Shown piece by piece: positions 36,170 to 46,925 of a DNA stretch of 64,000 bases (the first letter of the stretch is position 1; every line of letters begins with the position of its first letter). The stretch is taken from assembly GCA_029216955.1 (NCBI GenBank), contig JANAVB010033217.1:2821147-2885146 (forward strand), in the 5' to 3' direction. Both the position numbers and the translations under genes were made by a program. The stretch is from Iris pallida (taxonomy: Eukaryota > Streptophyta > Magnoliopsida > Asparagales > Iridaceae). Under the pieces are notes generated by a model. The model saw nothing but the letters and a program-made list of their open reading frames with translations, was not told where the DNA came from and ran no database searches.

Positions 36170-36250
36170 TTAGGGTTTTTCAAGAACTCTAAAAGAAGAA
36201 AGAAAAGAGAGGAAGAACTCTCTCTCTCTCCATCTCACGCCTACTTATAG
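36170..36250 (-). promoter_or_regulatory. Antisense-gene promoter, element E
   Basis: The minus strand has CTATAAGTAG at 36250-36241 and AAAAACCCTAAC (telo-box) at 36180-36170, 18 bases before the ATG at 36152, with a GA/CT-rich leader between. F has the same layout with a better TATA box. Telo-boxes in the leader are typical of plant growth-related genes. Confidence 0.65.
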
Positions 36251-36520
36251 GCTCAGTCACACGCGTGAACCGATGGAGTGTGACCTCAGCCGCCGCTTCG
36301 GGTTCTGTGAAGAGATAACTACAGATAAATCTAAAAAGATCATCATTAATCTTCTTGGTTACCGAAGCGTCATCATTCACATTTACTGAAAGGAGCATAC
36401 GCTCCATCACTGATACGCAAAGTGATCATGCGTCCGAACAGTCATGCGCCCTGTAGAAGACACCACCATGCTTCTTATTCAAAGTATTCCAAAACTTGAC
36501 AAAAAAGTTTTGAAAACTTT

Positions 36521-36531
36521 GAAGGGGGTCG
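36521..36531 (+). other. Polypurine tract, element E
   Basis: GAAGGGGGTCG directly precedes the 3' LTR at 36532. F has GAAGGGGTTCT at 43425-43435. It would prime plus-strand DNA synthesis. Confidence 0.75.
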
Positions 36532-38614
36532 TGTAGAAGCATGGAATTTCAGGACCAGAAATCCTATGCGCCAAACATTACATGCACCAGGAAGCTCAGA
36601 GGAAGTACTTGGCACAGCAAAGAAAAAATGTAGACATTAAAAGAAGATTTTTATTTCATATAAAAGTCTATTACATGTCTACAAAGAAAAAAACCCTAAG
36701 TCTACAGCTAGGCACAGCAAACCACCATGCGCTCTCAAACAGGCGTATCTCGCCATGCACTCTCAGCCAGGCACATCCCTTCAGCAGCTCAGTTATGTGC
36801 ATGCTCAGTTATGTGCATCACTTCAGCAGCTCAGTTATGTGCCGCCCTTCAGCGCCCCATAGGCGCATCGTGAAGTCTCAGCATATGCGCCATCAAATAA
36901 TTCGACTAATGAAGCATTTATTGAGCAGAATGAGGGTGGGCAATCAACCCTCTAGCTGGAGGAAGAGCTCTCCGCAATTGATCCGCGGCAAAAGAAGGCT
37001 TTCAACACAACCAGAGTGGGCAACACCCACTCTGACAGAAGAAAGAGCCTCCAAAGCCGCAGCACCACAATTTAGATCCGCGGCTCTTCCAGCATAACGG
37101 AGACGAGGCTCGAGCATTCCAATCTTTGGATGCAACAGGCACCTTATGCCTGCCTCAGAAGCCCTCAACTCTGATTTTTGGATGTAACAGTCACCTTCAA
37201 GTGCATCAACGAAGATCATGCGTCGCATCTTCACCCTCAGGAGCATCTCATCAACAGAATGTGCTCGAGTAAACAAGTTCATTTCGGGAGGACGTGAGAG
37301 AACGAGAAGCAAACCCTCTCTATGCCACTATTTATAGGCCGAGAAAATCAAACCCATGCGCCAAGTGGCTGGCTCTCCGAATTCCGTGCAATGAATTTGC
37401 ATTAATGGTGATGAACCTGACGCTTTGAACTCAGCCGAGTCAAGAACGGCTATTTAAAGCACGCGAAGAACATAACAGTCGGGCCCATAAAGACGTGTCA
37501 TGCAAAGAGGATGTGCCGGCCAGACCGCGCATCGTACTGACGTGCCCAGCTCCCATCAACCTCATAAGGATGCGCCCCCATGCGTCCCCATGCGCCTAGT
37601 AGAACACCGATCGATGCGCCCAATCAACAAACCCATCAGATGTCAAAGAACATTAAATGTAGAAGTCTGACAGAGTTGGCAGCACGTCTCCCGAAGACTG
37701 CAGTTGACAGCTTTTTTAGAAAACGAAGCGTCGCCAACGTCAGCACCATCATTACTCCCCTCCGGTGGTTACAAGCCCATGGCCGCCCAACCATTTCGCA
37801 TGCGCCTTCGTGGCCATGCGCCCAAATCTCTGCATATGCCTCAAAAGCCGTGTACCTCAAACTTTTTCTCTGATCCCTAAAGACAGAAGTAAAGTCACTA
37901 CTGAAGCCCCGCATGCACCTCAAAAGCCATGTGCCCCGACTGGTTCGTAACTCCTAAAGGTTACAAGCCAAAGCCTCCTCACGTGCCCAATCGCAGGCGC
38001 ATCCTATCAGATCACTCTCCACCAAATCCGAGATCTTCGAGCTACGGAACTACGACACGCGTCCTTTGACTTGATTCAGCCTATGAAGGGGTACTAATCA
38101 CCCAAGATCTCAGCAACTGAAAGATCCTCTCTATTGCTACGTGTCAGCTCTGCCGCAGCCCACGACAGCAACAAGAAGGGTTCAATTCCTCAATCAGGGC
38201 GTATCGTCCATGCGCCTCCATCAGCAACTACCACGTGGCGTCTCCACGTACAGGCGCATCCTACATGTGCGCATGAGCAGCCAGCCTGCAAATCTATAAA
38301 TAAAGGGATCATCTCCTTCTAATAGACACACACACACGCAGAGACGTCGTGCAATCATCAGCAGCATATAGAGAGAGGCAGATATAGACACTCAACGTCT
38401 TCTTCCTCTCCACAAGCTCCTGTACCTAGAGCAACCCAGATCTTCAGAGAACTGTCGTCAGATCGTTAATGGAGTCAACGCATTACCACTCGCTCCATCG
38501 GTACAAGGGACCCAGATTAAATAAAAGTGTACTCCTAGGACTACGTCTAAGTCCTACATTGTAACACTCTTCTGTTTGTATTAAAATTACATCAAAAGAT
38601 TTTAATAGCAAACA
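36532..38614 (+). repeat. E 3' LTR (2,083 bp)
   Basis: Starts TGTAGAAGCATGGAATTTC and ends ATAGCAAACA, followed by AGTAT. It contains the antisense TATA box (37328-37337) with the 122-codon antisense frame (37312-36944), a sense TATA box (38295-38303), and many ATGCGC/GCGCAT words. It is uninterrupted and so shows the full LTR length of this family. Confidence 0.93.
36944..37312 (-). CDS. LTR-borne antisense ORF, 3' LTR copy
   Basis: 122 codons, the same length and stop as the 5' LTR copy at 19153-18785, with about ten residue differences and no frame break. Function unknown. Confidence 0.35.
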   Translation of the reverse strand: MLLVLSRPPEMNLFTRAHSVDEMLLRVKMRRMIFVDALEGDCYIQKSELRASEAGIRCLLHPKIGMLEPRLRYAGRAADLNCGAAALEALSSVRVGVAHSGCVESLLLPRINCGELFLQLEG

Positions 38615-38619
38615 AGTAT

Positions 38620-39484
38620 ATGGAGCGCTCGGATAGTCAGAGGTCGGAACAGCGGACTGAGCTCGCCAAGCTCGTGCTGTCCTAGACTTCTTCACTCTAG
38701 TGCGTGAGGGCACATAGTAGGAAGAGTCTAATTGGTGCTGCAGAGAATCAGACATATTTTCTCGGGAGCATGAGAGATCAGGACTATGGGAGAGGCGATC
38801 GAAGACTAATCCTGAGCCGCGCGGAGCAGACAGCATGCGGCTGGAATCAGCAGTCTTTATGCGGCTGGAATCAGCAGTCTTTATGCGGCTGGCAATCGTA
38901 GCCGCATGGGTTCTCTTCATGCGGCTGGAAGTCTCGGCCGCATAAGTCTTCTCCATGCGACTGGAAATCTTGGCCGCATGGGTATTGTGCATTCAGCTGG
39001 CAGTTTCGGCTGCATGGACATCATACATGCGGCTGGCAATCTTGGCCGCATGAGTGTTCAGCCTGCGGCTAGTGCCTTTGTTCGGCTTCTTCCTGGAGCA
39101 CATAGAATCACTCTTTGCCCCTGTAAGTCCACCATCGTAGTGCTTTCCTCTGCTGGACTTGGGGACAGTAGAGTCCTCTATGGCTTGAAGTGTAGCCGCA
39201 TGAGAGTTGCCTTCGTCGTCTTGGACAGCAGAGAGTACTCCGTCCAGAGCTTGAGGAGGAGCAAATGATTTTGGCCTCTACTCCCTGCGAGCTTTCTTCG
39301 TACGGGTTCGCTTCTAGACCGGGCCAGCGCTCCCGTCAGAGAGCATTTCTTCAAACGCCTGTTGGTCGAAGCAGACGACCATCTTCTATTGTGTAGAGCC
39401 AAGTTTGGCTGCATCCGATTGCGTCACCAACTTCTCAGTCGTGGAGAAGTTTTTCCCCAGCAGAGTCGCCATCGTGTTTGCCAT
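38620..39484 (-). pseudogene. gag: Element B gag, N-terminal part
   Basis: Starts at the LTR-end ATG (39484), MANTMATLLGKNFS. Stops occur near 39389, 39316 and 39285, and again at 38993. The frame then runs through a repeat region of ISSRMEKTYAAET-type units (~39060-38830) built on ATGCGGCT/GCCGCAT words, into FDRLSHSPD and SSYYVPSRTR, ending SAPYT at the E insertion. The next codons continue at 18375 as VMRASDRKLY. Confidence 0.85.
39454..39471 (-). other. Primer binding site, element B
   Basis: The minus strand reads TGGCGACTCTGCTGGGGA, identical to E's site, three bases after the LTR end and inside the gag frame. Confidence 0.85.
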
Positions 39485-39853
39485 GAATTATAAAAGAACA
39501 GAACAATTATATCGGAGGACTGGACTTTTATTTCACAATACAAACTCGCTCGTATAAAGAAAGCCTAGGGACGAAAACCTAGGTACAGCAATCTAAGTAC
39601 AATTGTTTAGTTTTTTCTGAGAGGTGACGGTAGAGGCTCGGAAAAGCGACGGCAGTTCTGCCTTACTCCTTGGACGATCGGACGCAGCCTTGGCTTTGCT
39701 GAAGAAATGCTCTTGGACGTGTGGGGAGACTCCCTTGTGTCATCGATTTCTGGATGTCTCTGTAGTGCTCTCTCTCTTTTCTCTCCTCTCTCCTTGCTCT
39801 TCTCTCCTCTTCTGCCTATTTTCTCTGTCTATTCGTAAGGGAATAGCACATTG

Positions 39854-39863
39854 CTATTTATAG
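39854..39863 (-). promoter_or_regulatory. LTR TATA box, element B
   Basis: CTATAAATAG on the minus strand, ~370 bases before the Gag ATG at 39484, in the same place as in A. Confidence 0.72.
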
Positions 39864-40214
39864 GAGTGGAATGCGATCATTAGGGTTTGCAAATGATTTC
39901 CTCCTTCAGAAGTCGACGGTTAAGGATCAATTAATCTGGGCCATTCATTTTGAATATAATGAATTTGAGCAATTAATGTGATTGCATCAAATCTCTGTGG
40001 GCAATAAATGTTGATTGCCATGAATATTCGTGATTTGTGATAGCCTGCTACGTGTCCAATTTGCTTGATTTGATTTGACCTGGGCAATTATGACGATCGC
40101 AACAAATCTGATTTTGTTAGGATTTGTTAGCACCCATAATTCCAGGGAAGATAAGACTGCTACGTGTCTCAATTGTAGCGAAGAGCGCCACGTGTCTCAA
40201 CTGGACCGTCCTGG

Positions 40215-40460
40215 CCGAGCCGCATATGGGGGGGTCCTCTCAGCCGCATGAAACATGCAGCCGCACGTGGATGGACAGCCGTATGGGGATGGGCAGCCGC
40301 ACGTGGATGGACAGCCGCATGGGGATGGGCAGCGGCATGGGGATACGCAGCCGCATGCAGATGGGCAGCCGTATGGGGATAGGCAGCCGCATGCAGATGG
40401 GCAGCCGCATAGGGATAGGCAGCCGCATGCAGATGGACAGCTGCATGGGGTGGCCTCGGG
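40215..40460. repeat. 18-bp GCCGCATG minisatellite in LTR B
   Basis: About a dozen units of CAGCCGCATGGGGATGGG with variants. Further isolated GAGCCGCATGG copies lie at 40650-40735. Open frames in this array are artefacts of its 18-bp period. Confidence 0.9.
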
Positions 40461-40767
40461 ACTTGGTGGATTTTGCCAGCTGTAAGAAGATTTTCTCCTC
40501 TTTTCTAGGATCACGCCATCATGTCAGAGTCATTATTACATCGTTATGTCAGAGCTATCATGGCTGTTATTTTTCGGAGCAGCCGTCAGGGCATTAAATG
40601 CAGTCGAATATAGAGAAGAACTATTGAAGGCCACGTGGCTTCTTTCTGAGCCGCATGGATCTATCCGAGCCGTATGGACCCCTGAGCCGCATGGACTTCT
40701 GAGCCGCATGGGGATCCTTCTGTCGGAGCCGCATAGGTCTTTCTTTATTTTTTTCTATGCTTCTACA

Positions 40768-43050
40768 ATGGCCGGATACTTTACAACCAGCAGAATCCCC
40801 ATGGAGGCAGAGTGGTGGCATCTTCACCCGAATCCACTAAGTCTTCGTTGGCCTCAAAACCTGAAATAACATGACCAACTTTGGTGATCTCCTACCCCTG
40901 AAGGTGGGATAAAACTTTCCTGCAAACAGGAACACCAACATGCAACCAGCTTCTCTGGTGGAAACGGCGGAGGAATGCATCCCCGACCCTGTGGTCTTCT
41001 TCCGAGCCCGGACTCATCACATTGGGATGGTGTAAAATTAACCACCCCATCAGATAATGAAACGGCAGTTCGGCACGGTGGAAGTTGTCATTCCTACCTC
41101 GTTCATGAACCATATTTTCTGTAAATTCTCGTAAACCTCGCAGCAGGTTGCACACCATGGCGGGGAGCAGAGCCAGGCGTCGGCCAAAAACCAACTTCAC
41201 AGCTGGCAGGATTAGATTCCGGGTCACCCTCTCCACGGAGCCTGACCCGCCCGAGAAGACATAATCCCGAAGCCAAATCATCAGATACGCAGCTAACACT
41301 GCTTTTGACGACATCCGATGAGTAAGGTGCCAGAAACAGCTATAGGAGCGCTCATCCGACTGCTGGTCCTCGTTTTTCTGAGGATTCTTCTCACCTAACC
41401 TGCTTATTTCGGAGAGAACCACGCTACTGCAAAGCGCTGGCGGAGTGGTAAACTGAGAGGGATCCTCCTTGTCTTGCTTAAAGACGTAATCTCTCCAAGC
41501 AGTCACATGAGACTGTGACCCATCCTTATCCCTCTTCTGTATATAATAATGATGACTCGCCACTTCCTTGGAGACGGCCATCATCTCCTCGGCTTTGTCC
41601 CCCAGGACTTGGAACTCCTCGTTGGCCGGGAAATATTCTTCATACGGCTCTGATCCCCAAGGGAGCTTTGACACTTCGTACATTTCATGAAGTGCGAGTC
41701 CCAGCTCCCCCACCGGGGTGAAGAAAGTCCCAGTCTGGGTGTTAAACATCTCCAGAAGTGCGAGGAACATATGCCGGTTGATGTCAACACCTGCCTGAGT
41801 AGCACGGATTGCGGCAGTCAGCCCAATCTCTCGAAGTTCGGTTTGAAACCGTGACAGAATCCAGAGTGTCAGCTTGTCCCATTTGGAAATATAATAACAT
41901 CAACCCTCTACCCAAAATTTACCTTTCGGTTACGATCGATCCATCAATAGCATGCGGTTCGCAAAATTCGAAGCGCCAAAAGCAAATGTATTGATGGGAA
42001 CGTCACTGTAAATGCTTCCAGGACGTAGAGTCCGCCAGGTGAAAGAAGGCCCAAACCATACGGCGGCCAAAGTATCTATCTGGTTGGAGGTAGCGTCGAC
42101 CTTGATGGCGCCTGCCACCGCTCCCCCCTGAGACGGGGTTAGCTCCTAAGACATCCTCCTCTTGGAAGTAAGACGACAGAAAGCCATCAAAGGCCATTGA
42201 CGCTCAAGTTACTTAACCGTCATATGCATTCCTCTCGCTGTAAAGAACCAATCTTCCTTGACCTTCAACACCTTTGCTTCCATAGAAGCAAGGCAGTCCC
42301 CGAACAGAAACTCAGGCTTTAAGAAAGTCACGTTATCAGAAGTGGCAGATCTCAAAATGCCATGCTCCATCATCCGTTTAAGGAACCCATACTGTTGTTC
42401 CCAAATTTGAGTCATTCTTTCAGGAGGTTGATCTAGCATAATGGCAGCTTGGGCAGGGTTTATCACCTCTTCATTATAATCCACCCCCATTTGACAGAGG
42501 GCAGCGTCCAGAAGCACTTTATTCAAGAGCGGGACAGTCATCGACACTGGTGGTCAACAAAAGAAAGCAAAGATTCCGAGATGTTAAGAACAACAAGAGA
42601 ATCTGAGCCACGTTCTCACCAAAAGCGAATAAGGCTCAGGCACATCTGAAAAGAAGCTTCGACGCATCATCAAGGTCTAAACCCATGCGCGTCAGCAGTA
42701 GAGCTTCGGCGCATCATCAGGGTTTAAACCCATGCAAGTCGGCAGTGGAGCTTCGGCGCATCATCAGGGTTTAAACCCATGCGTGTCAGCAGTAGAGCTT
42801 CGACGCATCATCAGGGTTTAAACCCATGCGCGTCGGCGGAAAAACCTCAGCACATCCTCAGGACTCAAGGTCCATGCGCGTCGGCGTACGTGAGTCCTAA
42901 AAATAATGGTAAAGAATGATGAAACCTACCAATCACCGCCGGCCGAACGTCGACGGGCGGCCGGGGGACATCACCTATGGCAGCCTCTACATGCTCTTTC
43001 CTTTTGCCTCGTCCTCGGCCAACACCGCCACGAGGAGTCTTGGGAGCCAT
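40768..43050 (-). pseudogene. Antisense spliced gene of F with plant mobile domain
   Basis: Exon 1 is 43050-42930 (MAPKTPRGGVGRGRGKRKE, basic). The intron is 42929-42547 (GTAGGT...CAG), phase 1 as in E. Exon 2 from 42546 stays in one frame to 40892: SMTVPLLNKVLL, LTPSQGGAVAG, LTLWILSRF, FTPVGELGLALHEMYEV, then a domain resembling the plant mobile domain (AAYLMIWLRDYVF and AVKLVFGRRLALLPA at ~41302-41131; LPFHYLMGWLILHHP). Stops are at 42209, ~42147, 41930, ~41900 and after HLQG (40892). The stop at 42209 is also in E. PMD proteins are plant proteins related to a transposon-derived, often silencing-linked family; what it does in these elements is unknown. B interrupts the 3' part. Confidence 0.7.
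42655..42885. repeat. GCGCATCATCAGGGT repeats inside the intron (F)
   Basis: Five copies of CATCATCAGGGTTTAAACCC flanked by GGCG and ATGCGCGTC-type sequence. The TTTAAA centre makes each an imperfect palindrome. This is the same repeat type and intron position as E. Confidence 0.85.
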
Positions 43051-43068
43051 TTCTTGAAAGAAGGAAGT

Positions 43069-43155
43069 TAGGGTTTTTCAAAGGAAGAACTCTAAAAAGA
43101 AAGAAAGCAAAGAGAGGAAGAATTCTCTCTCTCTCCATCTCACGTCTATTTATAG
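43069..43155 (-). promoter_or_regulatory. Antisense-gene promoter, element F
   Basis: CTATAAATAG at 43155-43146 (minus strand), a GA/CT leader, and AAAAACCCTAAC at 43080-43069 before the ATG at 43050. TATA-to-ATG distance is ~97 bases, giving a leader of about 65 bases. Confidence 0.7.
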
Positions 43156-43435
43156 GCTCAGTCGCACGCGTGAATCGATGAAGTGTGACCTCAGCCGCCG
43201 CTTCGAGTTCTGTGAGAAGATAACTGCAAATAAATCCAAAAAGATCATCATTAATCTTCTTGGTTATCGAAGCGTCATCATTTGCATTTACTAAGAGGAG
43301 CATGCGCCCCATCACTGATGCACGGAGTAATCATGCGCCCGAACAGTCATGTGCCCCGTAGAAGACGCTACCATGCTTCTTATTCAAAGTATTCCAAAAC
43401 TTGACAAAAAGTTTTGAAAACTTTGAAGGGGTTCT

Positions 43436-45575
43436 TGTAGAAGCATAGAATTTCAGGACCAGAAATCCTATGCGCCTAACATCACATGCGCCAGGGAGCT
43501 CAGACGAAGTACTTGGCACAGCAAAGCATAGACATTAAAAGAAGATTTTTTTATAAAAGTCTGTTACATGTCTTAAAAAGAGCTGTACAAAGGAGAATTT
43601 CTACAAAAAAAGACCCGAAGCCTACAGCCAGGCACAGCAACCACCATGCGCCCTCTAACAGGCGCATCCCGCCATGCGCTCTCAGCCAGGCGCATCCTTT
43701 CAGTAGCTCAGTTATGTACATCATCAGTTATGTGCATCCCTTCAGCAGCTCAGTTATGTGCCACCCTTCAGTGTTCCAGTCAGGCGCATCATGAAGTGTC
43801 AGCATATGCGCCATCAAGTGCTTCGACTAATGAAGCATTTATTGAGCAGAACGAGGGTGGCAATCAACCCACTAGCTGGAGGAAGAGCTCCCCAAACCAA
43901 GGAAGAGAAGAGCACCGCAATCAACCTGCGACTAAAGGAGCAGCTTTCAACCCAACCAGAATGGGCAACACCCACTCTAGCAGGAGGAGGAGCTCTCCCA
44001 AAGCCCAAGAAAGATGATCGGGGCACTGCAATTCTGATCTGCGGCTCTTCCAGCATAACGGAGACGAGGCTCGAGCAACCCGATCTTTGGATGCAACAGG
44101 CACCTTCCGCCTGCCTCAGAAGCCCTCGACTCCGACTTTTGGATGTAACAGTCACCTTCGAGTGCATCAATGAAAACAACGCATCGCATCTTCACCCTCG
44201 GGAGCATCTCATCAATAGAATGTGCTCGAGTAAACAAGTTCATTTCGGGAGGACGTGAGAGAACGAGAAGCAAATTCTCTCCATGCCACTATTTATAGGC
44301 CGGGCAAATCAAATCCATGTGCCAAGTAGCTGGCTCTTCGAATCCCGTGCAATAAATTTGCATTAATGGTGATGAACCTGACGCTTCGAATTCAGCCAAG
44401 TCAAGACGACTATTTAAAGCACTCGAAGAACGTAACAGTCGGGCCCATAAAGTCGTGTCATACAAACCGGATGCGCCGGCCAGACCGCGCATCATACTGA
44501 CGCGCCCATTAGCCTCATAAGGATGTACCCCCATGCGTCCCCATGCGCCTGATGGAACGTCGATCGATGCGCCCACTCAACAACCTATCACCTGTCAAAG
44601 AACATTAAATGCTGAAGTCTGACAGAGTTGGCAGCACGTCCCCCGAGGACTGAACAGTTGACAGCTTTTTCAGAAAACGAAGTGTCGCCGACGTCAGCAT
44701 CATCATTACTCCCCTTCGACGGTTACAAACCACGTGGCCGCCCAACCATTTTGTATGCGCCTCCGCAGCCATGCGCCTAAATCTTTGCATGTGCCTCAAA
44801 AGTCGTGTGCCTCAGACTTTTTCTCTGAACCCTAAAGACAGAAGTAAAGTCACTACTGAAGCCCCGCATGCATCTCAAAAGCTATGTGCTCCGACTGGTT
44901 TGTGACTCCTTAAGGTTACGAGCCAAAGCCTCCTCATGCGCCCAATCTCAGGCGCATCCTATCAGATCACTTCCCACCAAATTCGAGATCTTCGAGCCAT
45001 GGACCTACGACACGCCTCCTTTGACTTGATTCAGCCTATGAAGGGGTGCTAATCACCCAAGATCTCAGCAACTGAAAGATCTTCTCCATTACTACGTGTC
45101 AGCTCTGCCGCAGTCCACGACAGAAACAAGAAGGGTTCAACTCCTCAATCAGTGCGCATCGTCCATGTGCCTCCATCAACAACCACCACGTGGCATCCCC
45201 ACGTACAGGTGCATCCTACATGTGCACATGAGCAGCCAGCCTGCAAAGCTATAAATAGAGGGATCATCTCCTTCTGACACACACACACAGACAGAGACAC
45301 ATCGTACAACCACCAACAATATATAGAGAGAGACAGATACAGACACTCAACGTCTTCTTCCTCTCTGCAAGCTCCTGTACCTAGAGCAACCCAGATCTTC
45401 AGAGAACCGAGAACCGTCGTCAGATCGTCAACGGAGTCAACGCATTACCACTCGCTCCATCGACACAAGGGACCTAGATAAACAAAAGTGTACTCCTAGG
45501 ACTACGTCTAAGTCCTACATTGTAACAATGTTCTGTTTGTATTGAAATTACATCAAAAGATTTTAATGGCAAACA
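43436..45575 (+). repeat. F 3' LTR (2,140 bp)
   Basis: Starts TGTAGAAGCATAGAATTTC after GAAGGGGTTCT and ends ATGGCAAACA. It keeps the sense TATA box (45250-45258), the antisense TATA box (44289-44298) and most of the antisense frame (44273-43977). It is more diverged from E's LTRs than those are from each other. Confidence 0.9.
43977..44273 (-). CDS. LTR-borne antisense ORF, F copy
   Basis: 98 codons. The first ~80 residues match the two E copies; after YAGRAAD the frame differs and ends early. This is the only copy from a different insertion, so it is the useful test of conservation. Confidence 0.3.
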   Translation of the reverse strand: MLLVLSRPPEMNLFTRAHSIDEMLPRVKMRCVVFIDALEGDCYIQKSESRASEAGGRCLLHPKIGLLEPRLRYAGRAADQNCSAPIIFLGLWESSSSC

Positions 45576-45693
45576 ACCCCTTCAAAGTTTTTAAAACTTT
45601 AGGACAAGTTTTGAAATACTTTGAACAAGAAGCATGGATAGTATAGCTGTTTAGGTGTGACAATCCTATTAGAGGTAGTATGGACGTGATAGG

Positions 45694-46284
45694 TTTGGGT
45701 ACTTCCACCGGGGCCATGATCATATGGCGGAGATTCTGGAGGCGTCGGTGGCTGAGCTCGACCAGCATCTTTCTGAACTTCAGAGTATTCGGCGGAATGA
45801 CTTTTCTGCTCTGATAAAAACAGAACAGAAGAAATTAATAGCTGAAGTTGAGTCGTCTTATCAGGCCACGGTGGCAGTCTGGGACCGTGAGGTGGTCGAA
45901 GCTGAGGCTACGGTGGAGAGGATATCTCAATCCATGCAGGAAACGGTGGAGTTGTTGGCCTCATTGGAAGCTAGCATAGCAGAGGTCACTGCCAAGATTC
46001 GCCATCTTGAAGATCAGCGAGCCCAACTCTTGTTAGATGCTGAGCGAGTCCAAGCTGAATATGTAGCATCTAAGGAGGAGGAAGCAGCTTTTATCCGCCA
46101 AGTCATTTCCCTGACCCACCAGCGGCAACAACTAGACGAGAAGTATGAGACTGATACTGCCTCCGAAGTTGTAGAGGTGATGTGTCAAGAAGCCGAACGC
46201 CGGGTCTTGGCGACGGCAGAAACTCGAGCGAAAGACTTGAAGTATCAGATTGAAGAGCTTTTTGCCAATCCCAGTGATGCTTAG
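45694..46284 (+). pseudogene. Antisense gene of D, C-terminal remnant
   Basis: Open frame whose clearest part starts at the Met at 45724 (MAEILEASVAELDQHL) and ends at IEELFANPSDA, stop 46282. It aligns with the last ~190 residues of E's antisense gene without a break, including the CAG codon that is a stop (32877) in E. It is rich in E, K, L and Q with heptad-like spacing, hence probably a coiled coil. Upstream of ~45694 the sequence switches to a post-pol motif copy and the LTR-proximal region; the promoter, introns and mobile domain are deleted. Confidence 0.7.
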
Positions 46285-46486
46285 GGATTGTAGTCTCTTT
46301 TTTTTGTCATTTTTGTTGTTTGTAACTTCTGCTGGGGATGTAATCCTTTACTTTTAAATAAAAGATAGAATTTTGTGGTGTGTTCATTTTTGCTGTCATG
46401 AACTAATGATTTATGTGGACCTATTATCTTTTACGTACCTTAGTTTTTAGGTACAGATAATAAGTTTGAGAGAACCGACATGTTTG

Positions 46487-46775
46487 CTCAGAGGTAGTGT
46501 GGACGCGGCAAATATGGGGTTCAAATGATGGAATATTCCTACTCAGAGGTATTAAGGACGTGGTAGGAGTGACTCTGGGGGATATTCAGAACAACTTAGA
46601 GGTAATATGGATATGGAAGTTCTGCGATCGATGTATGGCAACGCGGGTGTTGCTTGTATGGGATGTTTACTCAGAGGTAATATGGACGTGGTAAACATGA
46701 TAAGTAGCACAATCTTATGTAGTGTAAGATTCTGCTTTACATGGCATAGAGGAGCAACTCAGAGGTAATGTGGAC
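46487..46775. repeat. Post-pol motif array, element D (5 copies)
   Basis: Copies of CTCAGAGGTAATATGGACGT start near 46487, 46541, 46597, 46673 and 46755; a sixth sits at ~45669 on the other side of the antisense remnant. Same place relative to pol as in E. Confidence 0.85.
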
Positions 46776-46925
46776 GTGGTTGTTCTTCTACTGAGGATAG
46801 AATGCCACGGAACAACTGGGTTCCGAAAGCATAGAATTTTTGAAGGGGAGATGTACGTGAGCTCTGATGATCAGGTCCACTGACTCCCTTGTTGGATAGA
46901 GATGGAAGTACATGTTTGAAAGATG

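Larger units (their letters stand above)
18376..38614 (+). mobile_element. Element E: full-length family-2 Tat retrotransposon (20.2 kb)
   Basis: Order on the plus strand: 5' LTR (interrupted by a chromovirus-like fragment), primer site, gag, protease, linker, RT, RNase H, integrase, motif array, antisense gene on the minus strand, polypurine tract, 3' LTR. The AGTAT duplication flanks it. The first ~370 bases of the two LTRs differ by roughly 4% by eye, mostly C/T and G/A changes. Without the inserted fragment it would be about 17 kb. Confidence 0.93.
38615..40767 (-). mobile_element. Element B, 5' portion (LTR, primer site, start of gag)
   Basis: Continues B on the far side of E, beginning with the right copy of the AGTAT duplication (38615-38619). 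The LTR's outer end at 40767 abuts sequence that aligns with E at ~34757, so B is inserted into a family-2 element (F). The five bases next to the LTR are ATGGC; the partner duplication is not in the window. Confidence 0.9.
39475..40767 (-). repeat. LTR of element B (1,293 bp)
   Basis: The minus strand starts TGTAGAAGCATAGAAAAA and ends ATGGCAAACA. It is homologous to A's LTR at both ends and across the TATA region (39863-39854, CTATAAATAG). The central minisatellite differs from A's in unit length. Confidence 0.9.
40768..45575 (+). mobile_element. Element F: 3' part of a family-2 Tat element
   Basis: Contains the antisense gene (minus), a polypurine tract and a 2.1-kb 3' LTR, all homologous to E. 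Its left side is interrupted by B at 40767; gag and pol of F would lie left of the window. Its right end joins D's internal 3' end at 45576. Confidence 0.85.
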
